From Stenogyne calaminthoides (lineage: Eukaryota; Streptophyta; Magnoliopsida; Lamiales; Lamiaceae), in the NCBI GenBank assembly GCA_037126765.1, contig JBBCBC010000016.1, forward strand, positions 18,171,778 to 18,235,777: 64,000 bases of DNA, given 5' to 3'. The translations under genes were made by a program, and so were the position numbers. Positions 22,847 through 33,857 of the stretch are shown in pieces; positions within the stretch are counted from its first letter, which is position 1; the number at the start of each line of letters is the position of its first letter. The notes beneath the pieces were generated by a model, which saw only the letters and a program-made list of their open reading frames with translations, ran no database searches and was not told the DNA's origin.

Positions 22847-22930
22847 GATGCTAGAAAGCCTACTGGAGTGAAGTCAATTTGTATATACGGAGGAAATCAA
22901 AATAAAGGAGCCCAGATATCTTCTCTGTAA
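22847..22930 (+). pseudogene. Captured DEAD-box RNA helicase exon fragment in the CACTA
   Basis: One frame reads DARKPTGVKSICIYGGNQ followed by NKGAQISSL and a stop. GVKSICIYGG and GAQI match the conserved 'GG' region between motifs Ia and Ib of plant DEAD-box helicases. Flanking DNA is AT-rich and intron-like. No other helicase motif (GSGKT, DEAD, SAT) is visible. It is most simply a gene piece acquired by the transposon, with no coding value now. Confidence 0.6.
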
Positions 22931-24400
22931 TCAATGTATTATCCCATCAGTATAATTTCCTTTGTTGTATTTTAGGCCTTGGTTCTTGAGCAGCTAGTTT
23001 TTCTGTGGCTTGTTTGTGCCATTCAAATATTCATGATTCTTTTGTTGTAGATTGGTATGTTATTTTCCCTGTTTATTGCCTTATTCATCGTTTTTTTATA
23101 GTGAGGAGTTATATATTCAATTTTTGTACTATTTTTCTTTTACCTTTTGGATATATTTTGTGGTGTTGAGAAGAAATAATGTGTTTGAGTGGTGGTGTTT
23201 TGGTGCCATATTAATTGCCATAATAAAAAATTGTGGTCTTTGTTCTTTAAGTTCGAGAGTTGCTGATGAAAATGGTAGACAAGTGGTCTTTGTATTTTGT
23301 ATTTCCTTGCAATCGTTGTTGTTTTGCTTTCTACAAATTGTGCACTTGTATGGGTAGAATACACCAAAAGCATTCTATTTTGTATTTCCTTGCAATCGTT
23401 GTTGTTTTGCTTTTTAAGTATATCCCCAGCAATATCGAAATTTTAACTACTTAAAAATTTATTCTACTTGTGGTGTATTCTACTTCAAATGCTTTTGGTC
23501 AACTTTGTGTTATGGGTATGACACTGGAACTAAGCTTTTCAATAGTTACACTGATTTTCTTGCTAGATATAAGCATCATGGTGTCATCCTTTCGTCGAGG
23601 GTCGGATCAAAAGCATTCATGGAGTCAATGCTCTATTGCAGGTATTGGATGTTTAGCAATTTGGTTTAGGTCATTGTAGTTGTCCCTTTTTCCTGTTTTC
23701 ACATCCTCTAATAAATATATAATATATGAACACTTACTATTCTCCTAGTCCAAAAGAAAGTGTCATTGAGCTTAAGTTTCTCTGAAAGAAATTTAGAATA
23801 TTGAGAGCTTGGTTTCTTGCACTTGTTTCATAAAGTAGATAGAACTAATTAAATATTTGATCCTTCATTTGTATCTAAATTCTATATTTTGCAGGAAATT
23901 CATCGTTTGATGAAGTGCGGGAACAATGGGTTTCATGCGTACAAGCGTACATACTTGAGTAGAGAAGGGATGTTTGGGGTTTTTTGTTACTATAGTCCAG
24001 GTTTCACAACTCTCTCTATTTAGTCTTTCCACGATAATTTGATTTTCTAAGTGTCTGTAAGTCTTTGAAAATGATAATTTGATACTATTCAAGACTGCTT
24101 GTGCTTTTTTAATTGTTTTTACAGATATTTAAACCTCTTTGGATGTGAAGCTTGGTGACTGCGAGCCTTGTCTTTCAATTGTGAGAATTGGAAGCGAATT
24201 TGTTAATAAAGATTGTCAAAAACGCTACTCAAAGACTGCAATTGATGTCTTATCTTGTTTATCTTATTTTGGACATGTTAGTTGAATTATGAATGTAATG
24301 CATTTCTGAATTTAATGTAATTTTTTAATGCATTTTAGATTACAATTGAAGTACAATTTCAATTTTATTGATATTTTTATGAAATTTTAGACTTTTATTT
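22931..24400. other. CACTA interior, AT-rich, no gene supported
   Basis: T-rich, intron-like sequence with a duplicated block (TTTTGTATTTCCTTGCAATCG at 23295 and 23379). Short frames such as SLSSRVADENGRQV near 23246 or GVILSSRVGSKAFMES near 23578 could be exon remnants, but I recognise none. Confidence 0.4.
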
Positions 24401-24404
24401 AAAA

Positions 24405-24837
24405 TTTAAAATTTTTGCTATTGAATAAACAAAAAAAATCGCTATAAAAACAGGTAAATAACCGCTCTGATAGGGTCCCAAAACAGCTATAATAATAACA
24501 TAGGAAAGCGGTTAATAACCGCTCTAATAGGGCCTGAAAATCGCTGTAATAAGCAAATACTAGCAGGTTAAAAAGAGTTACCATAGCGGGTTTTATTTAT
24601 GATAGCGGTTAAAAACCGTTATAATAAGTATATATAATAGTGGTTATTAACCGCTCTTGTAGCTCTTCAGAAAGCGCTATCGTAGCGGGTAAAAACCGCT
24701 ATAAAAGCCACCTATAATAGCGGGTAAAAACCGCTATCTATTAGCGCACCCTACGATATCACCAGGTTTAATAGTGGTTTTTTAACCCTTTTAATAGCGG
24801 TAAAAAATTGCTATCTATCGGCGAAAATGGCATAGTG
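24405..24837. repeat. CACTA right sub-terminal and terminal repeats
   Basis: At least a dozen AGCGGT/ACCGCT units, often as short inverted pairs such as AGCGGTTAATAACCGCT, run up to the right end GGCATAGTG. Confidence 0.88.
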
Positions 24838-24840
24838 GCT

Positions 24841-25509
24841 CAACATTATTATCCATACTGGAAACTAGTTCCACTTGCAAGATTTGGTATGATAAATCTT
24901 ATGAGCCTCCCAAGGGGACAAATCACGCAAGACGTACTTGCACACGATTCTCCGTATTAAATCTTAGCAATTGTCGTGTAACTAATAATATTGCCCAAGA
25001 TATAAAGTATCGAGTCACAATGACTCTCTACCCAACATAAGTCAAACCAATAGTTATTAATTTCACACGATCCTATTTAAGAAACGGAGATTAAGAAATA
25101 ACGAACCACTGAGGTCTAATTCTTCCATGTTCAGTACTGAAGAATTTATCCTCGTTGTAGGTGCTATTCAGCGCATCATAATGCACTAATGTAATCTCTT
25201 GCTCAAGACAAGCCAATTTGAGCCTTACACTTCAACCTTTCGCGATGGATTGTTCATTTCCATCTAGGTTGTAAATTTTGTACTTAGTTACAAGGATTTG
25301 TTAATGTGATCTTCTGTGATCTGGTATCACCACATCACATTAACTACAATGTAACACGTACTATTTAATGAACAAATATGCAATAAATATATATAACATT
25401 CAATCATATTTAATGCAACAGTGATAAATAATTTATTTCGGTAAATAAATAAGAAACTCAGTTTGGTTATATATAAAGTAAAAGCATACTTTACATTATA
25501 ACCCCAACA
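24841..25509 (-). repeat. E3 3' LTR, inner part
   Basis: It resumes after the GCT duplication, matches 31511-32165 and ends ACCCCAACA at 25509. In element orientation it begins TGTTGGGGTTATA. Confidence 0.9.
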
Positions 25510-25621
25510 ATCTCCCACTTATACTCAAAGTTTGTTTTTCAGTATACTACATCACGTCTCGTGTTCTATGTGACATCTAATGTTACCTACACAAACCTAA
25601 TAACATTTCTCCCACTTATAC
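25510..25621 (-). promoter_or_regulatory. E3 polypurine tract, duplicated
   Basis: Minus-strand AAGTGGGAGAT abuts the LTR at 25510. The same AGTATAAGTGGGAGA motif recurs at 25610-25621, next to the pol stop codon. Confidence 0.75.
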
Positions 25622-26137
25622 TCAAAGCAGATTGGCAATGCTCTTGACACCCATTCCTTCCACATGTCTCTCGAATGTATTCTGAGGCAAACCCTTTGTA
25701 AATGGATCTTCTAGGTTGTCTTCCGATGCAATCTTTGTCACCTCTATGTCTCCTCTCTTAACGATTTCTCGTATAAGATGGTATTTTTTTTCTATGTGTT
25801 TGCTGGCTTTGTGGGCTCTCGGTTCCCTTGAATTTGCAACTGCTCCGGCATTATCACAATAAACCGTGATGGTGTTGGGCAAATCCGGAACAACGTCCAA
25901 GTCCACTAAGAAGTTCTTGAGCCAAAACGGTTCTTTCGCTGCTTCACAAGCAGCTACATATTCGGCTTCAATGGTAGAATCTGCGATGCATTTCTGCTTT
26001 TCGCTTCTCCATGTCATGGCTCCTCCTCCCATGCAGAACACACTACCCGAGGTAGACTTTCTGGAATCTAAGTTTGATTCGAAATCTGAGTCCGTGTAAC
26101 CGATGGAGATTAGACTATCTGACTGATAAACCAACAT
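25622..26137 (-). pseudogene. E3 pol: RNase H domain
   Basis: A clean 171-residue frame ending in a natural stop. It carries GYTDSDFES (first Asp), DSRKSTSGSVFCMGGGA, STIEAEYVAA (Glu) and VYCDNAGAVA (Asp), then HIEKKYHLIREIV and DPFTKGL. All catalytic acids are present. It is the C-terminal end of the E3 polyprotein. Confidence 0.9.
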
Positions 26138-26162
26138 TCTATCCCGAGTCTTTTTAGATACT

Positions 26163-27180
26163 TCAGAATGTTTTTAACTGCAGTCCAATGCTCTTTTCCA
26201 GGTTACTTTGATATCTTGTCACCATGCCTACGACAAAGCAGATATCCGGTCTCGTGCAAATCATTGCATACATGAGGCTTCCTACAACTGAAGCATAAGG
26301 AATGCCCTTAATGGAATCTATCTCCTTTTGTGTCTTGGGACACATTTCTTTGGATAGATGGATTTCGTGTCTGAAAGACACAAAACCTTTCTTGGAATCT
26401 TGCATGCTGAATCGCTTCAAGACAATGTCTATGTATGAAGCTTGTGAGAGGCCGATCATCCTTTTCCTGCGATCTCGAGTGATCTTAATCCCTAGGATAT
26501 GACCAGCTTCTCCCAAGTCCTTCATATCAAACTGTTTTGACAGTCATGCCCTTACGTCTGATAATACCATTACATCGTTCCCGATGAGCAGAATGTCGTC
26601 TATGTATAGTACTAAGAACACCAAGGCAGTTCCGACGCGCTTTTTATAAACATAACTGTCAAAATTGTTTTGATCAAAACCGTAAGATTTTATGACCTGA
26701 TCAAAACATTGATTCCAAGCATGGGATGCTTGCTTCAGCCCATAAATGGACTTCCTTAGCTTGCAAACTAGATGTTCTTGGCCTTTTTCAATGAAGCCTT
26801 CGGGTTGTTGCATATAAATTTTCTCGTCAAGACTTCCGTTAAGGAAAGCTGTCTTGACATCCATTTGCCAGATCTCAAAATCTAGATGCGCAAATATCGA
26901 AAAGAGAATACGGATGGACTTGAGCATGGCTATAGGCGAAAAGGTTTCCTCATAATCGATCCCTTCTTTCTGAGTGTACCCTTTCGCCACGAGTCTTGCT
27001 TTGAAGGTTTCCACCTTACCATTCAATCCTCTTTTTCTCTTGTATACCCACTTGCACCCTATGAGTTTTACCCCGGCAAGTGGTTCGACTAGCTCCCACA
27101 CTTTATTGTGATCCATCAAACCCATTTTGGCTTCCATTACAGTTTGCCAAGAATCTGCATCCTTGTCTTAGATCGCCTCG
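26163..27180 (-). pseudogene. E3 pol: reverse transcriptase domain
   Basis: Frames 26544-27137 and 26163-26525 hold GCKWVYKRKRG, ARLVAKGYTQKEGIDYEETF, WQMDVKTAFLNG (motif A Asp), KSIYGLKQASHAWN and LYIDDILLIGND (motif C YIDD). One frameshift near 26535 separates the palm from the connection region (MKDLGEAGHILGIKI). The polymerase core itself looks intact. Confidence 0.9.
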
Positions 27181-27248
27181 TTGTAAGTCCAGGGGTCTGA
27201 TTCAATGTCACCGGGGATCAAGTCTAAGGACTCTCCTATCCCCATGAA

Positions 27249-28174
27249 TCACTCGGGTTGTCTGACAATCCTCCCACTGCGACGCGGTTCCGGTTGTGTA
27301 AGCATTTCGCTTGGTGTATCCACTTGTACTGTTGGCACTGGGGTTGCCTCTCTTAACTCGTCTAAGGTAATCTCACTTCTAGGCTTTCTATCGTTCATAT
27401 AATCTTCTTCCAAAATTCTAAAGTGCATACTGATTACGACCTTTTGATCTTCGACACCATAGAACATGCATCCCTTTGTTCCCTCGGGGTATCCTATAAA
27501 CAGCCTTAATTCCGATCGTGCATCCAACTTACCGGCTTCCTTGTCCAATATGTATGTCGGACACTCCCAAATTCTCATGTGTGTTAAACTGGGCTTGCGC
27601 CCAGTCCACAATTCTCTAGGGATTTTGGGAACCGGTTTGGATAGCACTAAGTTTAGAATATAAGCCGTTGTTTTCAAAGCGTGACCCAGAACGATTTTGG
27701 TAAATCTGCATAACTCATCATTGATCTGACCATTTCTAAAAGTATTCTATTTCTTCGTTCTGCAACCCCATTTTGTTGAGGGGTTCCGGATGCAGTTAAT
27801 TGGTAGTTCAAAAATTCATCGCAGAGGTATTCGCCTCCATGATCAAATCGTAGAAACTTGATACTCTTTTCCTTATGATTCTCTGCTTGAGCCTTAAATT
27901 CTTTGAATTTGTCAAAGGTCTCAGATTTATGCTTCATTAGGAAAACGTACCCATAGCGTGAGTAATCATCGATAAAAGTAACGAAATACTCATAGCCACC
28001 TCTAGCTTTGATTTGCATTAGACCACATACGTTAGTGTGAACGATTTCTAACACTTCTTTAGCTCTAATCCCCTTGGCTCCAAATGCCCTCTTGGTCATT
28101 TTACCCTCCAAACATGATTCGCAGGTTGAAAATGGTTCAACCCGGAGAGACTCCAATGAACCATCTTGGACCAA
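27249..28174 (-). pseudogene. E3 pol: integrase domain with a lost catalytic Asp
   Basis: Blocks: CESCLEGKMTKRAF (zinc-binding Cys pair), IVHTNVCGLM, FVTFIDDYSRYGYVF, RFDHGGEYL (second Asp), TPQQNGVAERRNR (Glu), and after a frameshift near 27675 the C-terminal FIGYPEGTKGCMFY and RRSGRIVRQP. Copia integrases have HTDVCGP at the first block, so the first DDE Asp is Asn here. Integrase is expected to be inactive. Confidence 0.88.
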
Positions 28175-28216
28175 CCTTTGGATCCTATTCAGATTAATAT
28201 GACCTAATCTTAGATG

Positions 28217-28740
28217 CTAAAGAAGTGTCTCGTTCACGTTAGTTGAACGCTTTCTTTTAGTGTTTGAAACAGTCGATGTGTTATAGGATGCATTTTGTAC
28301 GTGGTGTGAACAGTTAATAGTGTAAAGATTGTTCGACAACATTCCATGACAGATAAGCAGATTATTTTGAAAAATCGAAACATGTTTAGAAAAAGTAACT
28401 GAATATCCATCCAAAAACAATTTAGAAACCGAAACAAGGTTCTTTCTATAACTAGGAACGTAAAGAACATCTTTTAAAACTAAAACTCTGTCTTCAAAAG
28501 ACAACTTCACTTCTCCCACTGCTTCAGCCGCCACTCTCATAGCGTCGCCTAGCTTGATGAGGATCTCACTCCCACTAAGTTATCGGGTCCATTTGAACCC
28601 CTGTAAGGTGAAACAAACATGATCAGTGGACCCCGTATCAATTACCCAATAGTGTGTAGCATACGCTGCTAAACAAGTTTCAACAACTAGTGCGTGAAAA
28701 TTACCTTTCTTTCCATTCCTCTTGGGTTTGGAACAGACCG
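28217..28740 (-). pseudogene. E3 pol: protease and GAG-pre-integrase region
   Basis: The active-site block YWVIDTGSTDHVC is at about 28640-28680, but a stop follows in the LSGSE stretch. Frame 28217-28540 has LVLKDVLYVPSYRKNLVSVS and INCS, typical of this region. A stop just after NVNETLL interrupts HLRLGHINLNRI. Confidence 0.8.
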
Positions 28741-28744
28741 ACCT

Positions 28745-29509
28745 TCAATGTCCTATCTCACCGCAATCCAAACATTTCCTCTTACTTAGACCTTCATTTT
28801 TTATGGACGTTGAGCCGACTTGGTTTAGACTCTTTGTCTTCTCATCATTCTTACCACCGATTGACTTAGAAAGAAAAGAAGACCCCTTTGCAACCAAGTT
28901 CATTTTCTTGCGCCCCATTTCCTCTTCAACCAATGTAAGAGCATTTACTAGATCATCCACTGTAAATTCCAGATCGTTCATCAGGTATTCTAGATAGAAG
29001 TGATCATAGCTCTTTGGCGGAGAATGGAGAATGAAATCAACTCTGGTTTTGAAATCACATTTTTCGCCAAAAATTTCAAGTTCCTTAAAAAGAACCATAA
29101 CCCTAAGAACGTACTCCCTTGCGGTCGTTCCTTCTTCCATTTTTAGCTTGGCCATGTAATGCCTTATGCTTTGGATCACCATATGGACCGAATACGCAAA
29201 CATCGCTTTGAGATTTCACATAAGGTCTGCAGCTGATTCAAACCCTTGATGAAGGCGTTTTAACAAATCTGATAGATGTGCCAAGAGTGTGTCCTTCATC
29301 AATTCATTGGCCAACTCCCATTCATTATGCTCCATCTCATCCCATATACTAGCATCCTCAGCTGGTTTTTTGGGTTTTGGTGTGTCAAGTACCCATTTGG
29401 ATTGTTGTTCAGTTAGGATGAATTTCATTTTATAATTCCAATCAAAATAGTTTTCTCCAGTGAGTTTAAGATCCTTGAGTTTATCAAGTGGATTAAAAGG
29501 TTTCGACAT
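28745..29509 (-). pseudogene. E3 gag
   Basis: The start is the ATG at 29509 (MSKPFNPLDKLKDLKLTGENY). Frame 29216-29509 holds the N-terminal gag fold (FDWNYKMKFILTEQ). A stop after ESAADLM precedes frame 28745-29203 (MAKLKMEEGTTAREYVLRVM). The zinc knuckle CLDCGEIGH...RSVC keeps all four ligands, but a TGA follows its His. At about 255 codons it is the usual short copia Gag, unlike the Sirevirus one. Confidence 0.85.
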
Positions 29510-29530
29510 GATGATACAAAAAATAAACAT

Positions 29531-30449
29531 ACATTTTGTATTAATAACACAAAATTATCACATAATTCGATAACATGAATCATATTAAAATCTCAAAAAA
29601 AATATGAACATGCATCAGCCAACATCTTAAAACAGTTTAAATGAGCCACGTGGGTGGGTCATCATTTAAACACATTTAAGCAGGTTACAAACAAGAACAG
29701 TTACAAACATTTAATTCTCAATTAATAGTTGGCTTAAACTTTGACCAATATAAAATTGATAGGGACTTCGGTGAAGTATATGCATATCAATTTTATACCT
29801 AAGTAATAACTATGATTAAATACAGAATTATTATTTCGTTTTGAACGAGCCTCTTGGGAGGGTCATCGTCGCTACTAATAATAATTCACAATCATCCTTT
29901 TGAGAATTTATTCATCTGAAATTGGCATCGCTCGGCAGCACTCGATCGGCACAACGCGTACCAACGCGTGCCCGTGCCTTGCTCCCGGCAGCGTCCGCTC
30001 GCGCGCCCTAGCGCACGCGCCGCCCAACGCCCTTTGCCCAATCCCGCATACGTCCGGCCCTTGCCATGCGCGCGCCAGCGTCCGCGTCGCGTGCTTGCCT
30101 CCCTTGGCATGTTTTGCGCAACGCACGCTGCCTGTGCCCGATTTTTTGATCCGTCTTCAATCCTCGTCTTCGTCTTCGATCCGATTACAATTTATTTAAC
30201 GAAAAATAAATAAACCTATGATCTAGACTAGTCTATTACATTGAACAAATCAAAAAGCCTAATCTACTCGTGGATTTTTTCACGAGAAAAATGAATCCGA
30301 ACGAGTCGAATTAAAAACCAAACAATTCATTAAATTACCATGACAATTGAATACCTGCAAAAAAGATCTAACAATTCTACTATCCAAATTTCAAAATTTA
30401 ATGAATAACAATTTAAATTACAATCTAAATCACAAAGCACGAAACCGAG
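29531..30449 (-). other. E3 untranslated leader with a CpG-rich island
   Basis: Most of this 0.9-kb leader between primer site and gag is AT-rich. At about 29930-30130 it switches to a block packed with CG dinucleotides (GCGCGC, CGCGTGCC, GTCCGCTCG). ORFs on both strands there are by-products of composition. The block could be a structured RNA leader or a captured piece; no homologue is evident to me. Confidence 0.6.
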
Positions 30450-30460
30450 GCTCTGACCAG
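30450..30460 (-). promoter_or_regulatory. E3 primer binding site (degenerate)
   Basis: Next to the 5' LTR the minus strand reads CTGGTCAGAGC. The tRNA-iMet site TGGTATCAGAGC has lost two bases (AT). Confidence 0.75.
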
Positions 30461-30461
30461 T

Positions 30462-32165
30462 TGTTTGGAAATAGGGTGCCCGGATCTATTCGATGTGCAA
30501 TTTAAATAGAAATTTAAATTATTTAATTATTACTAGCATGAATTAATCCTATATTAATTCAAATAATAATCAAATAGCAACAACACATTATGCATATAAT
30601 AAAGCCACGTAAATCCTACACATGCGGATTTCTAGGAGTTACGTAAGGCGTACCTTTTTGGCGAATTAAACGAAGACAGATGAGCAACGGTTCAACGAAC
30701 ACACCCAAAGTCCTTCTTTAGTATTCTCACGTCCTTGATCAACAATCTGGTGGTAGGAAGCTCGCGAACAATTAACAAAAGGGAAAAAAATATATGCCAC
30801 CACCTTTGTGGATTTCTAATTTTTCCAACACATGGAATTGTGTTGGGGATGAAAAATTCATCCCCTATTTATAGAGACTATGGGGGGCAAAAATTTTGTC
30901 CAATATTAGGGTTAGGAAATTTCTTTGTATCTTCCAAGATACAATATTGAATATATCTTATATATTATATTTCCATAATAATCACAAAATATCTTTTCTT
31001 TCCCCATACACTATAAATTTCGAAAATCTTGGTAAATAAAGGAAGAAAAAGAATCTTTGACTTATCTTGAATTTATGGGATAAACTTGTATCTCAAGAAT
31101 ACTTATTCCATAAAATCTGTCCAAGAAAATCAAGAAAATCTTTTCTCTCTCCTACCAATAATTTTCAAAAATATTGGAAAAAATAAGGCAACAATATTTC
31201 TTTTATTTTAAGCAACTTTTTTAGTTATTTGACTTTATATTTGGGCTCCTAAAGGACCCTTTAGGAGAATTAAGATTGGACCTTCTAATGGACTTTGAAT
31301 ATTCAATATTGAGCCACAATATTATTCAAACCCATAAATATTAATTAATCCCACTACATAATTAATATTGTAATATCCATCTTAACCCATATTATTGTAA
31401 TATGGCTCCCGGTTATTATTTCCCGTATTTATTATCTTAGTCCATTAATTAATTCAAGCCACTGAAAAGCTTTATATTAATTAACATCTTTTATCCTTGG
31501 TTTAAGAATGACTCAACATTATTATCCATACCGGAAATTAGTTCCACTTGCAAGATTTGGTATGATAAATCTTCTGAGCCTCCCAATGGGACAAATCACT
31601 CAAGACGTACTTCCACATGATTCTCCGTATTAAATCTTAGAAATCATCGTATAACTAATAATATTGCCCAAGATATAAAGTATCGAGTCACAATGACTCT
31701 CTACCCAACATAAGTCAAACCAATAATTATTAATTTCACACGATCCTATTTAAGGAATGGAGATTAAGAAATAACGAACCACTGAGGTCTAATTCTTCCA
31801 TGTTCAGTACTGAAGAATTTATCCTCGCTGCAGGTCCTATTCAGTGCATCATAATACACTAGTGTAATCTCTTGGTCAAGACAAGTCAATTTGAGCCTTA
31901 CACTTCAACCTTTCACGATGGATTGTTCATTTCCATCTAGGTTGTGAATTTTGTACTTAGTTACAAGGATTTGTTAATGTGATGTTCTGTGATCTGGTAT
32001 CACCACATTAACTACAATGTAACACGTGTTATTTAATGAACAAATATGCAGTAAATATATATAACATTCAATCATATTTAATGCAACAGTGTAAAATAAT
32101 TTATTTCAGTAAATAAATAAAAAAATCAGTTTGGTTATATATAAAGTAAAAGTATAACCCCAACA
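30462..32165 (-). repeat. E3 5' LTR (1704 bp)
   Basis: TGTTTGGAAATAGGG to ACCCCAACA on the plus strand. Minus-strand TATAAATA at about 30866-30873. Related LTRs in the window are the solo LTR at 57313-58972 and the relic at 32781-33087. Confidence 0.92.
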
Positions 32166-32170
32166 AGATC

Positions 32171-32735
32171 TCAAGCTAGGGTTTCTAGTCTTGATTTCTG
32201 GGATAGTTGAGTGATAGCTCCATAAATATCTGTATGTATTGTGTTTGACTAACACATTAAACTAAGTATATTGGTAGTTGATGCCCCTGCTGATAGGGAA
32301 GAGTGGACGTAGGACCAGTTGTCCGAACCACTATAAATCTTGTGTTGATTTATCTTTTTTACACTTATTGCACACTACTGATTTGATAAACTGCCATGCA
32401 TATACCAAGTAGAGATCAGTCTAGAACCAAGCTACTGATCTGATCAGTTGTACACTTTGTCAACTAGTCTGATCAGAAAAACTTAGGACTGTTTTCTGTC
32501 AAATTGGTTTTTCACACGGGTTAATCTATAGCTTCCGCATATCAGTTAAACTGATAGACACCCAACTGATCTGCTTCACAGCTATCAGTAGGTTGGATAT
32601 CAGTCCATACTGATTATCACATGCACTCTATATCAGCCTTACCTACCATACACGCTGATCACGAAAAAGTTTCAGAAGTCTATTCACCCCTCCCCTCTAG
32701 ACTCCTGCCTCAATGAAACCCGTTTGGGACCTACA
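32171..32735 (+). repeat. E2 3' LTR, second part
   Basis: It continues the LTR broken at 16607 and aligns with the U5 end of the E1 family (GGGTTTCTAG, GGGAAGAGTGGACGTAGGA). It ends GTTTGGGACCTACA. The following TGAGG may be the E2 target duplication; the other copy is outside the window. Confidence 0.88.
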
Positions 32736-33186
32736 TGAGGTAATGGAAGTGGATAATGAGAATTGTTTTCATTGATATTTTGTTTGATACAGTTTTGATA
32801 CACTCACAACTTACAGAAGTTTTTGTACTAAAACAACCAATGATTCACAACTTAGATGGAATTGAACAATCCATTGGTAAAAGTTGATGTGCAATGCTTG
32901 GATTGGTTTGTCTTGACCAATAGGTTACACTAGTACATAATAATGTGCTGAATGGACCTACACTGATGAAATTCTTCTAGACTAACTCAAGAAAGAAGAA
33001 TTAAACCCCTAAAGATTATCATTGTAGAATTCTCATAAAATCAATGATAATCCTAAAGATCATTGAATCATTGATTAAAATTATCTAGGTAATGGAAGTG
33101 GATAATGAGAATTATTTCCATTAATATTTTCATGGTGATCTTCTAAACACCATATTATCTTTAGGGGTTCTTTGGGTTTTAGCACA
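32736..33186 (+). repeat. Divergent E3-like LTR relic between short direct repeats
   Basis: A 44-bp segment (GGTAATGGAAGTGGATAATG...) occurs at 32738 and again at 33090. Between them, 32781-33087 resembles the reverse complement of the E3 LTR around 31750-31990 (TTAGATGGAATTGAACAATCC, CTTGACCAA, GACCTACA). A short inverted pair AACCCCTAAAGAT / ATCTTTAGGGGTT lies at 33003 and 33157. Confidence 0.55.
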
Positions 33187-33448
33187 AGAACTTCTACAAT
33201 GATCTGATGAGAGAAGCCAAGATCATAAATGCCTATTCTACTACTCCACCTGATTAGACGATGGACTACAAGAAAATGCCAGATGGATCATTAGACAAGT
33301 TAAAGTTTAATGATATGCTCAACCAATGTCTGATCCAGTCTGACATCATTGAAGAAGACAAGACTGCTGAAGTGAAGAAAAGACTATATGATATCTTCGC
33401 AGTTCCTGAAGCAGTAAGGGAAGATTAAATCAGTTAGGAAATATTATA

Positions 33449-33710
33449 CTACCTCCGTCCTAATTTTGATTGGCCAAATACTGTAGGCACGTAGATTAAG
33501 AAAAAGTGGGTGATAATAGTATTAAATGGTGTAAAGTGGGTTTGGTGGAGGGAAATAATAATATTAAATGGTGTAAAGTGGGTTTGGTGGGGGAAAATAA
33601 TAGTATTAAATAGTATTGGAATTTGCTTTGTTTCCTTTTTAGGAAACGGCCAAACAAAATTAGGACGACTATTTACGGAAAGTGGCCAATCAAAATTAGG
33701 ACAGAGGGAG
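33449..33710. mobile_element. Stowaway-like MITE
   Basis: Terminal inverted repeats CTACCTCCGTCCTAATTTTG and its partner CTCCCTCTGTCCTAATTTTG (about 28 bp each) are flanked by TA (33447-33448, 33711-33712). The interior holds a tandem of about 47 bp (AAATGGTGTAAAGTGGGTTT). There is no coding capacity. It would be mobilised by a mariner-type transposase. Confidence 0.92.
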
Positions 33711-33857
33711 TATATGTAATCTGTTGCACATTATCAATGAAATATTTCATTTTTCTGATATTAAGACAAACTCTCATTGTCTTTTGATTTACTATTTTAT
33801 GTCTTTAATTATCAACATGGTTTCTAAGTGTTTTGGTTCCATCAAAAAGGGGAAAAT

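Larger units (their letters stand above)
17254..24837. mobile_element. CACTA (En/Spm-type) DNA transposon, non-autonomous
   Basis: It starts CACTATGACAATTTTGGC. Its right end, reverse-complemented, starts CACTATGCCATTTTCGCC. Both ends are flanked by the 3-bp duplication GCT (17251-17253, 24838-24840), as expected for CACTA. Sub-terminal blocks hold many AGCGGT/ACCGCT units in both orientations, where transposase would bind. No transposase ORF is visible. The host part is about 3.7 kb once the LTR array is removed. Confidence 0.92.
16608..32165 (-). mobile_element. E3: long-LTR Ty1/copia element (not Sirevirus), with nested CACTA
   Basis: It is flanked by AGATC duplications and bounded by TGTTGGG and CCCCAACA. 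The right LTR (30462-32165, 1704 bp) is the 5' LTR. The left LTR is split by the CACTA transposon. Pol lies on the minus strand with a single short gag and no env-like ORF. The style (DTG protease, VLYIDDILLIGND) is that of the Tork/TAR/Angela side of copia; I cannot place it more exactly. It carries scattered stops and a lost integrase Asp, so it is defective. Confidence 0.92.
14433..32735 (+). mobile_element. E2: Sirevirus (plus strand), 3' end only, interrupted by E3
   Basis: Visible parts are the env-like tail (14599-15415), polypurine tract (15618-15631) and 3' LTR. The LTR starts TGTTGGGA at 15632, is broken at 16607 by E3 and resumes at 32171, ending GGGACCTACA at 32735. The AGATC at 16603-16607 and 32166-32170 is the duplication made by E3. 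LTR termini and env-like tail match E1, so it is the same family. Its 5' half should lie left of E1, outside the window. Confidence 0.87.

Noticed and set aside
23052..23679. Hydrophobic ORFs in the CACTA interior
   Set aside because: T-rich, intron-like composition with an internal duplication and no recognisable domain or start context.
29892..30213. Overlapping ORFs on both strands in the CpG-rich block
   Set aside because: Stops are rare there only because of GC content. The frames are compositionally odd and lie in the untranslated leader of E3.
30450..32165. E3 as a Sirevirus
   Set aside because: Short gag, DTG protease, no coiled coil, no env-like ORF and a different purine tract place it elsewhere in copia.
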